Assembly: GCF_000264315.1 (NCBI RefSeq)
Contig: NZ_AJXU01000067.1
Coordinates: forward strand, 1-40,893
Length of the DNA stretch: 40,893 nucleotides
Direction: 5' to 3'
Source of the DNA: Rhodanobacter fulvus Jip2
GTDB lineage: Bacteria; Pseudomonadota; Gammaproteobacteria; Xanthomonadales; Rhodanobacteraceae
Part shown: positions 9,592 through 17,323 of the stretch, piece after piece
Position numbering within the stretch: the stretch's first letter is position 1
Layout of the letters: every line of letters begins with the position of its first letter
The notes under the pieces: generated by a model
What the model was told of the DNA's origin: nothing
What the model saw: only the letters and a program-made list of their open reading frames with translations
The model's database searches: none
Translations under genes and position numbers: made by a program

Positions 9592-10716
9592 TTACCGGGC
9601 GGGTGCCGCCAACCGTCCCTCTTCATCCATCACCACTGCGCCACGCGCCTGCAGATCGATGGCCATGCCGTAGCGTTCGGACAGCCGGTTCAGCAGCGCA
9701 TCGCGCGCCTGCGGATGCAGCGGGTAACCGTGCGCCAGCACCCGCACCGAGCCGTCGGCATCGCGCTGGCTCAGCGTGATTGCCACCACACCCAGGCCCG
9801 GCGCCTCGTGCGCATACAGCGTGGGCGTGCTGCCGTTGGCGGCGGCGGGGGCCAGCGTCTCCAGCAGATAGCCGCGGCCCGCTTCGCTGTCGTCACCGGC
9901 CATGGCCAGCGGCAGTTGGTGGGCGTCGAGCAGGGCGGCGTATTGGCGCAGCTCGAACACGATGCCGGCGAAATCGTGGGCGCGTTGCGGCGGCTCGCCA
10001 TGTTGCGTGGCCAGCCATTGCGCGGGCGATTGCGCGGTGATGGTGCCCTGCGCGTAATGCCAGCCCAGGCCGCGCGCGCTCATCGCCGATTCCTCGCGAT
10101 CGGGCGTCAGCAGGGCCGCTTCCAGCAGCGCCCACAGCGGCGCCAGGTTGACGTGCTCGTACTGCACGCAGGTCAGCGCCATCAGGTCGTGGCGGGTGAG
10201 GTAGCGCACGTGCTCCAGCGGAACGCCCAGCGTGCGCATCAGCCAGTCGGCGGTGGGCGCGCCCGCTTCACCGCGACCGATCAGCTGCAGTTCCCACTGC
10301 TCGGACAGCGCTTCGGCCTGCTCCGCAGGCACCAGCAGGCTCAGCGGCAGCAAGCGCATCGGGCCATCGGCGTAATGCGGTGAGGGTTCCAGCGCCGGCG
10401 CCGGCATCTGGCCATCGTTGCTGCCGAACGCCACCACGTTTTCCAGCTGGCCGCGCGGCACGCGGCGCGCCAGATCGCCCAGCGTGTGCCACACCGGGAA
10501 ATTCGGCCGCAGCAATTCCACCGGATCGAACAGCGCGCCGGCCAGCGCCAGCCGCGCCGTGTCCACCTGCGGGACCAGTCCGCGCAGGTCGGTGGCCACG
10601 TGCCCGGCCAGCTGATCCGCCTCGTCGCGCGTCAGCGTGAGCCGGGGCGGCGTCTGGCCGGCAGCGATTTCGAGGGCGAGTACAGCGGGCAGGTCGAGCA
10701 GCGTTTGCGCTTCCAC
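9592..10716 (-). CDS. conserved protein of unknown function, 374 aa
   Basis: I do not recognise a named family. The protein is acidic and soluble, with no signal peptide or membrane segment. Codon use is typical of the window and the frame is intact, so it is very likely a real gene. Visible stretches include RPNFPVWHTLGDLARRVPRG near residues 90-110, VVAFGSNDGQMPAP, and an apparently globular C-terminal half with LGVVAITLSQRDADGSVRVL. The N-terminal part (LDLPAVLALEIAAGQTPPRL) could be an interaction region. It converges with the GNAT gene across the REP block. Its upstream side is the long repeat region before the thiolase, so any promoter there must sit within about 70 bp of the start or inside repeats. 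Confidence 0.75.
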   Translation of the reverse strand: MEAQTLLDLPAVLALEIAAGQTPPRLTLTRDEADQLAGHVATDLRGLVPQVDTARLALAGALFDPVELLRPNFPVWHTLGDLARRVPRGQLENVVAFGSNDGQMPAPALEPSPHYADGPMRLLPLSLLVPAEQAEALSEQWELQLIGRGEAGAPTADWLMRTLGVPLEHVRYLTRHDLMALTCVQYEHVNLAPLWALLEAALLTPDREESAMSARGLGWHYAQGTITAQSPAQWLATQHGEPPQRAHDFAGIVFELRQYAALLDAHQLPLAMAGDDSEAGRGYLLETLAPAAANGSTPTLYAHEAPGLGVVAITLSQRDADGSVRVLAHGYPLHPQARDALLNRLSERYGMAIDLQARGAVVMDEEGRLAAPAR

Positions 10717-10788
10717 GTGGGGAATTCCGGGCGGGAAGTCCGATTCTAGCGGGTATGGGGGGAGTTCTCGGCGTGGTGAGTGGCTTCG

Positions 10789-11060
10789 TTGGGGTTTCCC
10801 CGCGGCGTGCGCGGCTTCTTTGTGATTTCCCCGCGGCGTGCGCCCCCTCTCCCTGCCCTCTCCCCGCAGGGGAGAGGGGATTACGGTTTTTTTGTGGCGC
10901 TGAGGTTTGGCATGGCAGCTTCTTTACGCTTTATGGCGCGGCGTGCGGCTTGTTCGGTCTCTTCGACGAACGAAAAATCCCCGAAGCCACCGTGACCTCC
11001 TCTCCCCTGCGGGGAGAGGATTGAGGAGAGGGGGCGCGTGCTTGCGGGGAGCTTTCGGCG
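10789..11060. repeat. hairpin repeat, copy 1 of a 284-bp tandem duplication
   Basis: Copy 1 holds two hairpins: CCCTCTCCCC-GCA-GGGGAGAGGG at 10856-10878 and CCTCTCCCC-TGC-GGGGAGAGG at 10999-11019. The interior includes GATTACGG and CCACCGTGACC. The same order recurs 284 bp further on. Short open frames across it look like by-products of the repeat and show no ribosome binding sites. Confidence 0.85.
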
Positions 11061-11073
11061 GCGGGGAGCTTGG

Positions 11074-11344
11074 TTGGGCTTCCCCGCGGCGTGTGCGGCT
11101 TCGTTGTGATCTCCCCGCAGCGTGTGCCCCCTCTCCCTGCCCTCTCCCCGCAGGGGAGAGGGGATTACGGTTTTTTTGTGGCGTTGAGTTTGGCGTGGCG
11201 GCTTCTTTCCGCTTTATGGCGCGGCGTGCGGCTTTTTCGGTCTCTTCGATGAACGAAAAGCCCCGAAGCCACCGTAATACCTCCTCTCCCCTGCGGGGAG
11301 AGGATTGAGGAGAGGGGGCGGGTGCTTGCGGGAAAGCTCGCCTG
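11074..11344. repeat. hairpin repeat, copy 2 of the tandem duplication
   Basis: Copy 2 matches copy 1 nearly base for base at an offset of 284, with hairpins at 11140-11162 and 11283-11303. Together the copies fill most of the 721-bp gap between the divergent genes at 10716 and 11438. The last 90 bp before the thiolase lack the repeat and would have to carry its promoter; I see no clear one. Confidence 0.85.
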
Positions 11345-11437
11345 AATGAACCTGCCACCCCGCGCTGCCATGGGGTTTCGCCGGACCCCACCGCGGGTTA
11401 GCCTTGTGAGACTTGATATTTTCGGATCGTCCTGAGC

Positions 11438-12724
11438 ATGGAGAACACGCAGAAGCGCGTCGGTGTGGTTGGCGGGGTACGTATTCCGTTCTGCCGCAAC
11501 AACACCGCCTACGCCGAAGTCGGCAATTTCGGCTTGTCGGTAAAGGTGCTCGGCGCGCTGGTGGAACGCTACGGATTGCATGGGGTGGAACTGGGTGAAG
11601 TGGCGCTGGGTGCGGTGATCAAGCACGCGGCGGACTGGAACCTGGCGCGCGAGGCGCTGCTGTCGTCCGGGCTGGCGCCGACCACCCCGGGCATCACCAC
11701 GGCGCGCGCCTGCGGCACCTCGCTGGACAACGCCATCATCGTGGCCAACAAGATCGCCGCCGGACAGATCGAGGCGGGCATCGCGGCCGGTTCGGACACC
11801 ACCAGCGACGTGCCGATCGTCTACGGCCGGCGCCTGCGCAAGCGCTTGCTGGCGATGAATCGCGCCAGGACGCCGCTGGACAAGTTGAAGGTGGCGTTGC
11901 ACGGGTTTTCATTGCGCGAACTGAAACCCGCGTTTCCCGGCGTGGCCGAACCACGCACCAACAAGTCGATGGGCGACCACTGCGAGCTGATGGCGAAGGA
12001 GTGGCACATCAGCCGCGAGGCGCAGGACCAGCTGGCGCTGGACAGCCACCGCAAGCTGGCGGCGGCGTACGAGAGCGGTTTCTTCGACGATCTGGTGGTG
12101 CCGTTCCGCGGGTTGAAGCGCGATGGTTTCCTGCGCCCCGATTCCACGCTGGAGAAACTGGCCTCGCTGAAGCCGGCGTTCGACAAGCGCTCCGGCCAGG
12201 GCACGCTGACGGCGGGCAACTCCACCGGCTTGTCCGACGGTTCGGCCGCGGTGTTGCTGGCCAGCGACGACTGGGCCGCGCAGCGCGGCCTGAAAATCCA
12301 GGCCTATCTGCGCGACGCGGAAGTGGCCGCGGTGGATTTCGTGCACGGCGAAGGCCTGCTGATGGCGCCCACCATTGCCGTGCCGCGACTGCTGGCGCGC
12401 AACGGCCTCACCTTGCAAGATTTCGATTACTACGAAATCCACGAGGCGTTCGCGGCGCAGGTGTTGTGCACCTTGCGCGCGTGGGAATCGGCCGAGTACT
12501 GCAAGAACCGGCTGGGGCTGGACGCGCCGCTGGGTTCGATCGATCCGGCCAGACTCAACGTGCACGGTTCCAGCCTGGCCGTGGGCCATCCGTTCGCGGC
12601 CACTGGTGCGCGCCTCATCGCTACGCTGGCCAAGCTGCTGGAGCAGAAGGGCAGCGGCCGCGGGTTGATCTCGATCTGCACCGCCGGCGGCATGGGCGTC
12701 ACCGCCATCCTCGAGCGGCCGTGA
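11438..12724 (+). CDS. acetyl-CoA C-acyltransferase (thiolase, FadI-like)
   Basis: The 428-residue thiolase cleaves 3-ketoacyl-CoA with CoA or condenses two acyl-CoAs, acting in fatty acid oxidation or acetoacetyl-CoA formation. The acyl-accepting Cys92 lies in TTARACGTS. EIHEAFAAQ (His335) stands in place of the usual NEAFA, as in FadI-type thiolases. His384 is in AVGHPFAATGAR and Cys414 in ICTAGGMGV, so the full catalytic set is present. The length agrees with FadI (about 436) rather than the shorter PhaA/FadA types (about 390). No FadJ/FadB partner is adjacent, so a full beta-oxidation complex cannot be inferred from this locus. The ATG at 11438 gives the best fit to the thiolase N-terminus (RVGVVGGVRIPF), although its Shine-Dalgarno sequence is weak. 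The TonB-domain gene follows after 18 bp. Confidence 0.9.
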   Translation: MENTQKRVGVVGGVRIPFCRNNTAYAEVGNFGLSVKVLGALVERYGLHGVELGEVALGAVIKHAADWNLAREALLSSGLAPTTPGITTARACGTSLDNAIIVANKIAAGQIEAGIAAGSDTTSDVPIVYGRRLRKRLLAMNRARTPLDKLKVALHGFSLRELKPAFPGVAEPRTNKSMGDHCELMAKEWHISREAQDQLALDSHRKLAAAYESGFFDDLVVPFRGLKRDGFLRPDSTLEKLASLKPAFDKRSGQGTLTAGNSTGLSDGSAAVLLASDDWAAQRGLKIQAYLRDAEVAAVDFVHGEGLLMAPTIAVPRLLARNGLTLQDFDYYEIHEAFAAQVLCTLRAWESAEYCKNRLGLDAPLGSIDPARLNVHGSSLAVGHPFAATGARLIATLAKLLEQKGSGRGLISICTAGGMGVTAILERP

Positions 12725-12742
12725 GTCACGGCCCGTATCGGC

Positions 12743-13282
12743 ATGCCACGCCTTCGCACCACCACCGGTCTTAGCTTGCTGCTGCTGGCCGGCGGCATCG
12801 CCGGCACCGGCTGGCTCAGCACGCTGACGGCTGGCTGGAGCGGCCCGGTGGCAAAGACGCCGAGCCGTCATTCGGCGGCCATCGCCAAGGCACCCGTACC
12901 GCGCCATGTGCGTGCGCCGGTGCACGTGGCAAAGACGAAGGTCGTTCGCACCGCGCCGCAGGAAATGGCGCCTGCGGCCGCACCGTCACCACCAACTCCG
13001 CTGGAGCCGGTGGCGATGCCGTATGACACCACGCAGCCGTGGTACAAGCTGCGCGGCCATCTGGACGGCCGCGTGGTGGTGCACGTCGATACCGATGGCC
13101 GCGGCCAGGTCGACCGCGCCAGCCTGGTCGAGTCCAGTGGCGATCCGGTGCTGGACGAACACGCCTTGCGCAGCGTGCGCGGCTGGCGCTTCGCCGTGCC
13201 GGCCGATCACCCCGCCGGTGTCAGCGGCGAACTGCCGATGCGCTTCTCCTCGCACCAGGACAGCCTGGCCCGCGCACCGTAG
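12743..13282 (+). CDS. TonB C-terminal domain protein
   Basis: The 179-residue protein has an N-terminal hydrophobic anchor (residues about 9-30), a Pro/Ala/Lys-rich periplasmic stretch and a TonB-like C-terminal domain (about 110-170). Motifs are VVVHVDTDGRGQVDRASLVE, DPVLDEHALRSVRGWRF and GELPMRF, typical of the TonB_C fold. Such proteins pass energy from ExbBD to outer-membrane receptors, but no exbB, exbD or receptor gene lies nearby. It may therefore be an orphan TonB or a structural paralogue. It sits 18 bp after the thiolase on the same strand and may be cotranscribed; no functional link is evident. The anchor is close to the N-terminus, supporting the chosen ATG. Confidence 0.75.
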   Translation: MPRLRTTTGLSLLLLAGGIAGTGWLSTLTAGWSGPVAKTPSRHSAAIAKAPVPRHVRAPVHVAKTKVVRTAPQEMAPAAAPSPPTPLEPVAMPYDTTQPWYKLRGHLDGRVVVHVDTDGRGQVDRASLVESSGDPVLDEHALRSVRGWRFAVPADHPAGVSGELPMRFSSHQDSLARAP

Positions 13283-13300
13283 GGGATTCCGAAAAAAACT

Positions 13301-13413
13301 CCGTCATTCCGGCGAAAGCCGGAGGAGCTTTACAACAGCCGAAGGCTGGTCATCCAGTGCCTTGGCTTTTCAAGGGTAGGAGTCACTGGATTCCAGCTTT
13401 CGCTGGAATGACG
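13301..13413. repeat. inverted repeat with GAAA-loop hairpin arms
   Basis: Left arm 13301-13324 and right arm 13390-13413 are inverted near-copies starting CCGTCATTCC. Each arm folds alone: TCCGGC-GAAA-GCCGGA on the left, and TTCCAGC-TTTC-GCTGGAA on the right. An inner pair, CCAGTG (13354-13359) and CACTGG (13384-13389), extends the outer stem. Elements with this consensus are common between genes in many proteobacteria. It lies in the 207-bp convergent gap after the TonB-domain gene. Confidence 0.8.
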
Positions 13414-13454
13414 GGTCAATGGGGATATTCGGGGCCCTGTGGGCGCTGCTCTCC

Positions 13455-13482
13455 GATTCCCTATTCCCGATTCCCCATTCCC
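13455..13482. repeat. four-unit GATTCCC heptamer array
   Basis: Four contiguous 7-bp units: GATTCCC, TATTCCC, GATTCCC, CATTCCC. This is the reverse complement form of the array at 9433-9530, and it ends 8 bp before the stop of the phospholipase D-family gene. Confidence 0.85.
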
Positions 13483-13489
13483 TGCCTCC

Positions 13490-15361
13490 TCAAAGCACCC
13501 CTTTCGCCCCCACGCCGAACGCGGTGATCAGCCGCGTGATGATCAGCTTCGGTGACAGCGCCACGTCCGGGAAATCGCCCACTGGCCGGTAGCAGTCGAA
13601 GAAGTTGGGGTCGCTGGCAAGCATCGGCTGGCAGCCGGGCTTCAAGTCGTAGCTGGTGGCGTAGCGGAACGGCCACAGGTCGAACAGCGGCAGGTGCTCG
13701 GAGACGGTGCCGATGGCCTGGTTGATGTCGGTCAGCACCGGCACCACGGGGCGGCGTGGCGCGATCACCCAGGCGTTTTCCGGTTGCGTGTCGCGCAGGA
13801 TGGAGCTGCGCAGTTCGTCGGCAAAATGCCGGTCGTAGACGATGACGCCCGACTCGGTGTTGTAGTGGTCCGAGCGTGGATCGAAATTGTGCGAGCCGAC
13901 CATCGCAAAGCTGTCGTCCACCACGATCGACTTGGCGTGCAGGCCGAAGCGGCGGCCTTCGCTGAGCAAGGGGGCTGGCTTGCTGTTGCTGCCGTGGCTG
14001 CCCAGCAGGTGGAAGCGCGCCTGCCTGGCGCTGGCCGGCGTGGCGGTTTCCGGTGCCGGCGTCGTCGAATCCATGCCCAGGTTGGCCAGTTCGTTGTCGA
14101 CCGCCGCGGCCACCGCGTGCGGCTTCATCTCGTGGATCTCGAAACCGAACTTGGTGAGGTAGCGCTTGCGGTGCTTGTACGACATGGCATACACGGCGAA
14201 CGCGTCGGTGGATGCCAGCGAATTGGTCGACACCACGATGCGCGGCGGTTCGGCGCGCTTGTGCAGCCGGCGGAAAATCTTCTGCGCCTGGTCGCTCATC
14301 ACCAGGTACGGCGTCTGCAGCAGTACCTCGCGTTTCGCGCTCGCGATCATGTGCATGATGTGGCGGGTGAATACCTGCGCGCGTGCCCGCTTCGGCGCGC
14401 GGGTCTTGGTCGGCATGTCGCTGAAGTAATCCACCTTGCCGGCCTCCATGCCCGGCGCGACCAGCCACGCATGCAGCCACTGCGGATCCTCCGCGGCCTG
14501 CTCCAGCTGCGCCACGCGCAGGGGACGCCGGTAGTGCGGTGCGCGCCAGGCGGGCGCCTCGGTGTCGGACAGGATGCGCTTGTTGAGATCGCGCAGGTGG
14601 GTCAGCGGCACGGCGCGGCGGTGGTTCCAGAACAGGTCGAAACTGTCGGCCATCTCGCGTGCCGCCGGCCCGCCGACCATCACGTCGCGGTCGACGTAAT
14701 TGAAGTCGTCATCCCAGTTGAAGTAGCGGTCCTCGTAGTTGCGTCCGCCGGTGATGCCGATGCTGTCGTCCACCAGCAGCAGCTTGTTGTGCATGCGCTG
14801 GTTGAACTTCATGAAGCAGCAGATCACGCCCGCGGCGAATTCCAGTGGCGGCGTGCGGGCGTTGTGGAAGGTGGGGTTGTACAGCCGCACGTGCAGGTTG
14901 ACGCTGGCGCGCACCAGCCGGTCGAGCAGGTCGAGGTCGTTGAAGGAGAACAACTGGTCGGCCAGGATGCGCACGGTCACGCCGCGCCGCGCCGCCTGCA
15001 CCAGCTCGTTCAACATCAGCTGGCCGGCGTCGTCCTGGGACCAGATGAAGGTCTGCACGTCGATCGACGTGCGTGCGGCGCGCACCAGGTTCACCCGCGC
15101 GGCCAGCGCCGGCTCACTGTCGTCGAGCAGGGTGACCACATGCACGGGTTGCTGGGGCGTGGATCGGGCCAGCGCGCTGTCCGCCGCCTGCAGCAGCGGC
15201 GAGGGTTGGGCGCAGTGGTCGGCTTGCTGGCAGGTGAGCTGGCGGTCGATGGTGTCGGCCACCGCCAGGTCGGCCTGGTGGATTTTCGCGCGCGACACGG
15301 CGCAGCCTTGCAGCAGCAAGACCGCAAGCAGCAAGGGCAGGGAAAAGAGGCGTGACGACAT
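13490..15361 (-). CDS. phospholipase D/cardiolipin synthase family lipoprotein
   Basis: The 623-residue protein begins with a lipoprotein signal ending LLLQGC (lipid-modified Cys20). It carries two HKD active-site motifs: H191-N-K193-LLLV-D198 and H475-A-K477-SIVV-D482. Two such motifs in one chain are the hallmark of phospholipase D-type phosphatidyltransferases. The overall layout resembles the ClsC/YmdC group of cardiolipin synthases, which make cardiolipin by transfer from one phospholipid to another. Membrane attachment through a lipid would place it at the periplasmic face of the inner membrane or in the outer membrane. A YmdB-like partner is not present nearby. Reaction and substrate are family inference; a phospholipase or an exported effector-like role is not excluded. 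It converges with the TonB-domain gene and lies downstream of sixA. Confidence 0.88.
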   Translation of the reverse strand: MSSRLFSLPLLLAVLLLQGCAVSRAKIHQADLAVADTIDRQLTCQQADHCAQPSPLLQAADSALARSTPQQPVHVVTLLDDSEPALAARVNLVRAARTSIDVQTFIWSQDDAGQLMLNELVQAARRGVTVRILADQLFSFNDLDLLDRLVRASVNLHVRLYNPTFHNARTPPLEFAAGVICCFMKFNQRMHNKLLLVDDSIGITGGRNYEDRYFNWDDDFNYVDRDVMVGGPAAREMADSFDLFWNHRRAVPLTHLRDLNKRILSDTEAPAWRAPHYRRPLRVAQLEQAAEDPQWLHAWLVAPGMEAGKVDYFSDMPTKTRAPKRARAQVFTRHIMHMIASAKREVLLQTPYLVMSDQAQKIFRRLHKRAEPPRIVVSTNSLASTDAFAVYAMSYKHRKRYLTKFGFEIHEMKPHAVAAAVDNELANLGMDSTTPAPETATPASARQARFHLLGSHGSNSKPAPLLSEGRRFGLHAKSIVVDDSFAMVGSHNFDPRSDHYNTESGVIVYDRHFADELRSSILRDTQPENAWVIAPRRPVVPVLTDINQAIGTVSEHLPLFDLWPFRYATSYDLKPGCQPMLASDPNFFDCYRPVGDFPDVALSPKLIITRLITAFGVGAKGVL

Positions 15362-15445
15362 GCGCGCATGATACGGGCAGTGTCGTGAGGGCGTTGATGA
15401 CGGAGGCGCGGCGCCGCGCCCGGTGAGCTCAGCCCGACGCGGCGA

Positions 15446-15919
15446 TCACGGCGACCAGAACACGTCCAGCCGGGCATTCCCCGGCTCCAGCATGCCATCC
15501 AGATGCAGCACCGCCAGCGCGCCCGGCGGCATGCCGCGGAAGTCGTCCGAGCGGCCTTCCACCAGCAGGGCCACCAACCGCTCGATGCCGGGGTTGTGGC
15601 CCACCAGCATCACCGACCCGATATCGCCATGCTGGTCGAGCAGGGCCAGCAGTTCGCCCGGCGAGGCGTCGTAGATTTCCTCGGCCAGTTGCGGCACCGG
15701 CAGTGAATCCAGCGCGGTCAGCGCCAGCCGCGCGGTTTCCACGGTGCGTCGCGCCGGCGAGCACAGCACGCGCTGCGGGCGGATGTTGTGGCTGGCCAGC
15801 CACAGCCCCGCTGCCTGGGCTTCCTGTTCACCGTGGCCGCTGAGCGGGCGCTGGCGATCGTCGCCGCTGGTTTCTATGGGGACGGCTTCGGCGTGCCGCA
15901 GCAGGATCAATTCGTGCAT
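15446..15919 (-). CDS. sixA: phosphohistidine phosphatase SixA
   Basis: The 157-residue protein belongs to the histidine phosphatase (RHG) superfamily and has SixA length. The catalytic LLRHAEA has His9. CSPARRTVETA (Arg57) and VGHNPG (His108) complete the active site. SixA removes phosphate from histidine in phosphotransfer proteins such as the ArcB HPt domain or components of the nitrogen PTS; which target applies here is unknown. It lies downstream of the ParA-like gene on the same strand, but 208 bp containing a 165-bp hairpin separate them, so readthrough may be limited. The phospholipase D-family gene follows after 84 bp. Confidence 0.88.
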   Translation of the reverse strand: MHELILLRHAEAVPIETSGDDRQRPLSGHGEQEAQAAGLWLASHNIRPQRVLCSPARRTVETARLALTALDSLPVPQLAEEIYDASPGELLALLDQHGDIGSVMLVGHNPGIERLVALLVEGRSDDFRGMPPGALAVLHLDGMLEPGNARLDVFWSP

Positions 15920-15960
15920 GAGTGACTCCGTGATGGTGGGGCGTGTCGATCGACCTTGCC

Positions 15961-16125
15961 CTGGGAGTGTGGGTGGTAGAACCGAGGGAGCGAGCGAAGC
16001 GCTTTCGCGTCGGGCTTTTCGCTCGTTTGAGGAAGATAGCCGTAGCTATCTGACGAGAAGGAGCGGAAAACCCGGCCAAAAGCGCAAAGCCGCAGCCCCT
16101 TGGTTTCTGCCGCCCACGCTCCCGG
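15961..16125. repeat. 165-bp near-perfect long hairpin element
   Basis: The outer arms CTGGGAGTGTGGGTGGTAGA (from 15961) and its partner ending at 16125 pair with few mismatches. Pairing continues inward (GCGCTTTCGCGTCGGGCTTTT against AAAACCCGGCCAAAAGCGC) to the centre GATAGC-CGTA-GCTATC at 16035-16050. The arithmetic centre, 16043, coincides with the 4-base loop. The element ends 2 bp after the ParA-gene stop and 41 bp before the sixA start. It codes for nothing convincing. Confidence 0.88.
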
Positions 16126-16127
16126 AG

Positions 16128-16760
16128 TCATGGGTGGCGCTTGATCCAGCGCAGCAATGCTTTCCAGTCCTGTTGGTGGTTGCGTACCTGCTCGGATTGG
16201 TAATCGAAAATGCCCTTGCCCAGCGCGGTCAGCAGCACGTAGGCCTGGCTATCGCGCAGTTGCGCGGCGATCGGGAAGGGTGACTCCTCGGCCAGTCGCG
16301 TCAGCGCGTCCTGACTGGCGTGGGTCCACGGCTTGAGCCGGTTGGCGACCAGCGCTACCGGCAACTTGCCGCGCTTGATGCGGTTGATGGCCTTGAGTTC
16401 ATCCAGGAAACGCAGCGTGGCGTCGAGGTCGAACGACGAAGGCAGCACCGGCACCAGCAGCACGTTGGCCAGTTCGAGGTAGGGTTCGAGCTCACGCTCG
16501 CCGACGCCGGCGGGGGTGTCGATCAGCAATTGCTGCGTATCGGCGGGAACCCGCTGCAGGCCGCGGCGGCCGCCTTCCAGCGCCAGCACGCCGGGTACGT
16601 TGTCGGGTCGCAGCTCGGCCCAGTGGAAACTGGAATGCTGCTTGTCGGCATCGACGATGGCGGTGCGCTGCCCCGCCTGTGCCCAGTGCGACGCCAGCTG
16701 CGTCACCAGCGTGCTCTTGCCGCAACCACCCTTGCTGCATGCCACCAGCGTCGTAAGCAT
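16128..16760 (-). CDS. ParA/MinD-type P-loop ATPase, orphan
   Basis: The 210-residue protein has the deviant Walker A motif of the ParA/MinD family at residues 9-17 (SKGGCGKST, with signature Lys10 and Lys15). A switch region reads VDADKQHSSFHWAEL, and a Walker B-like LLIDTPAGVG lies near residues 78-87. Such ATPases position cargo (chromosome, plasmid, cellulose synthase, chemotaxis arrays, carboxysomes) through ATP-dependent surface binding. The short length and lack of an N-terminal DNA-binding domain resemble small ParA and ParC/PpfA-like forms. No parB, bcs or chemotaxis gene is adjacent, so its cargo is unknown. It sits alone between the long hairpin and a hairpin-repeat region. Confidence 0.85.
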   Translation of the reverse strand: MLTTLVACSKGGCGKSTLVTQLASHWAQAGQRTAIVDADKQHSSFHWAELRPDNVPGVLALEGGRRGLQRVPADTQQLLIDTPAGVGERELEPYLELANVLLVPVLPSSFDLDATLRFLDELKAINRIKRGKLPVALVANRLKPWTHASQDALTRLAEESPFPIAAQLRDSQAYVLLTALGKGIFDYQSEQVRNHQQDWKALLRWIKRHP

Positions 16761-16945
16761 CGGTTGACCCTTGCCCCGGAAGGTGGATCAAGCCTAACCC
16801 GTGGAAGGGGCAAAGGGGAACGGGCGAGCGGAACGGGGGATCGAAGATGGCGAATGCGGGGCCTGGAATGACAACGCCGTCGCACAACGCCACCGTCCGC
16901 CCCGAGCGTCGCCGCGCCAAGCCCGTCAAACATCGAGGTTCGAAG

Positions 16946-17177
16946 GCACCGTGACTTCCTCTCCCCTTGGGGAGAGGACACAGGAGAGGGGCCGGTGCTT
17001 GCGGGGTAGCCCGGCGAAAGAGGCTTTGGGGCGGTGGGAGCAGCTTTGTTGGGGTTTCCCGCGGCGTGTCTTCTCTTCTGTGAGCTTTCGGCGTCGTGAG
17101 TCGCTTCGTTGGGCTTTTCCCGCGGCGTGTCCCCCTCTCCCCCGCCCTCTCCCCGAGGGGAGAGGGTATTACGGTGC
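16946..17177. repeat. two-hairpin repeat unit with inverted termini
   Basis: The unit begins GCACCGTGA and ends TTACGGTGC, forming short terminal inverted repeats. Each end is followed inward by a hairpin: CCTCTCCCC-TT-GGGGAGAGG at 16958-16977 and CCCTCTCCCC-GA-GGGGAGAGGG at 17145-17166. The same design in opposite orientation occurs at 18770-18937, and the array at 10789-11344 repeats it. A further hairpin of the family is at 17262-17282. With that hairpin the family occupies roughly 60% of the 563-bp gap between the ParA-like gene and the next gene; 16761-16945 holds nothing I can identify. Confidence 0.8.
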
Positions 17178-17261
17178 TTTTGGGTGCCGAGGTTGGGCAG
17201 TGCGGCTTTTTTGCTGTTGCGCGGGTCGTCGAATAATTACGATCGTGCCGTAGTGCGACCT

Positions 17262-17282
17262 CCTCTCCCCATTGGGGAGAGG
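17262..17282. repeat. CCTCTCCCC/GGGGAGAGG hairpin
   Basis: Perfect 9-bp stem with an ATT loop, followed by ACTGAGGAGAGGGG. It lies 42 bp beyond the stop of the exported-protein gene, where it could also act as a 3' end hairpin; no T-run follows. Confidence 0.75.
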
Positions 17283-17323
17283 ACTGAGGAGAGGGGCGGG
17301 TGCTCGCGGGAGAGCTGCGCCCT

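Noticed and set aside
10755..11308. Several short open frames in the hairpin-repeat array
   Set aside because: They repeat the same Ser/Pro/Leu-rich peptides in step with the DNA repeat and lack start signals.
13694..15355. 553-codon open frame antisense to the phospholipase D-family gene
   Set aside because: Low-complexity His/Val/Gln/Arg-rich shadow; the other strand has a lipobox and two HKD motifs.
15744..16283. Open frames on both strands over the 165-bp hairpin
   Set aside because: They overlap sixA and the ParA-like gene and derive from the repeat; no family similarity.
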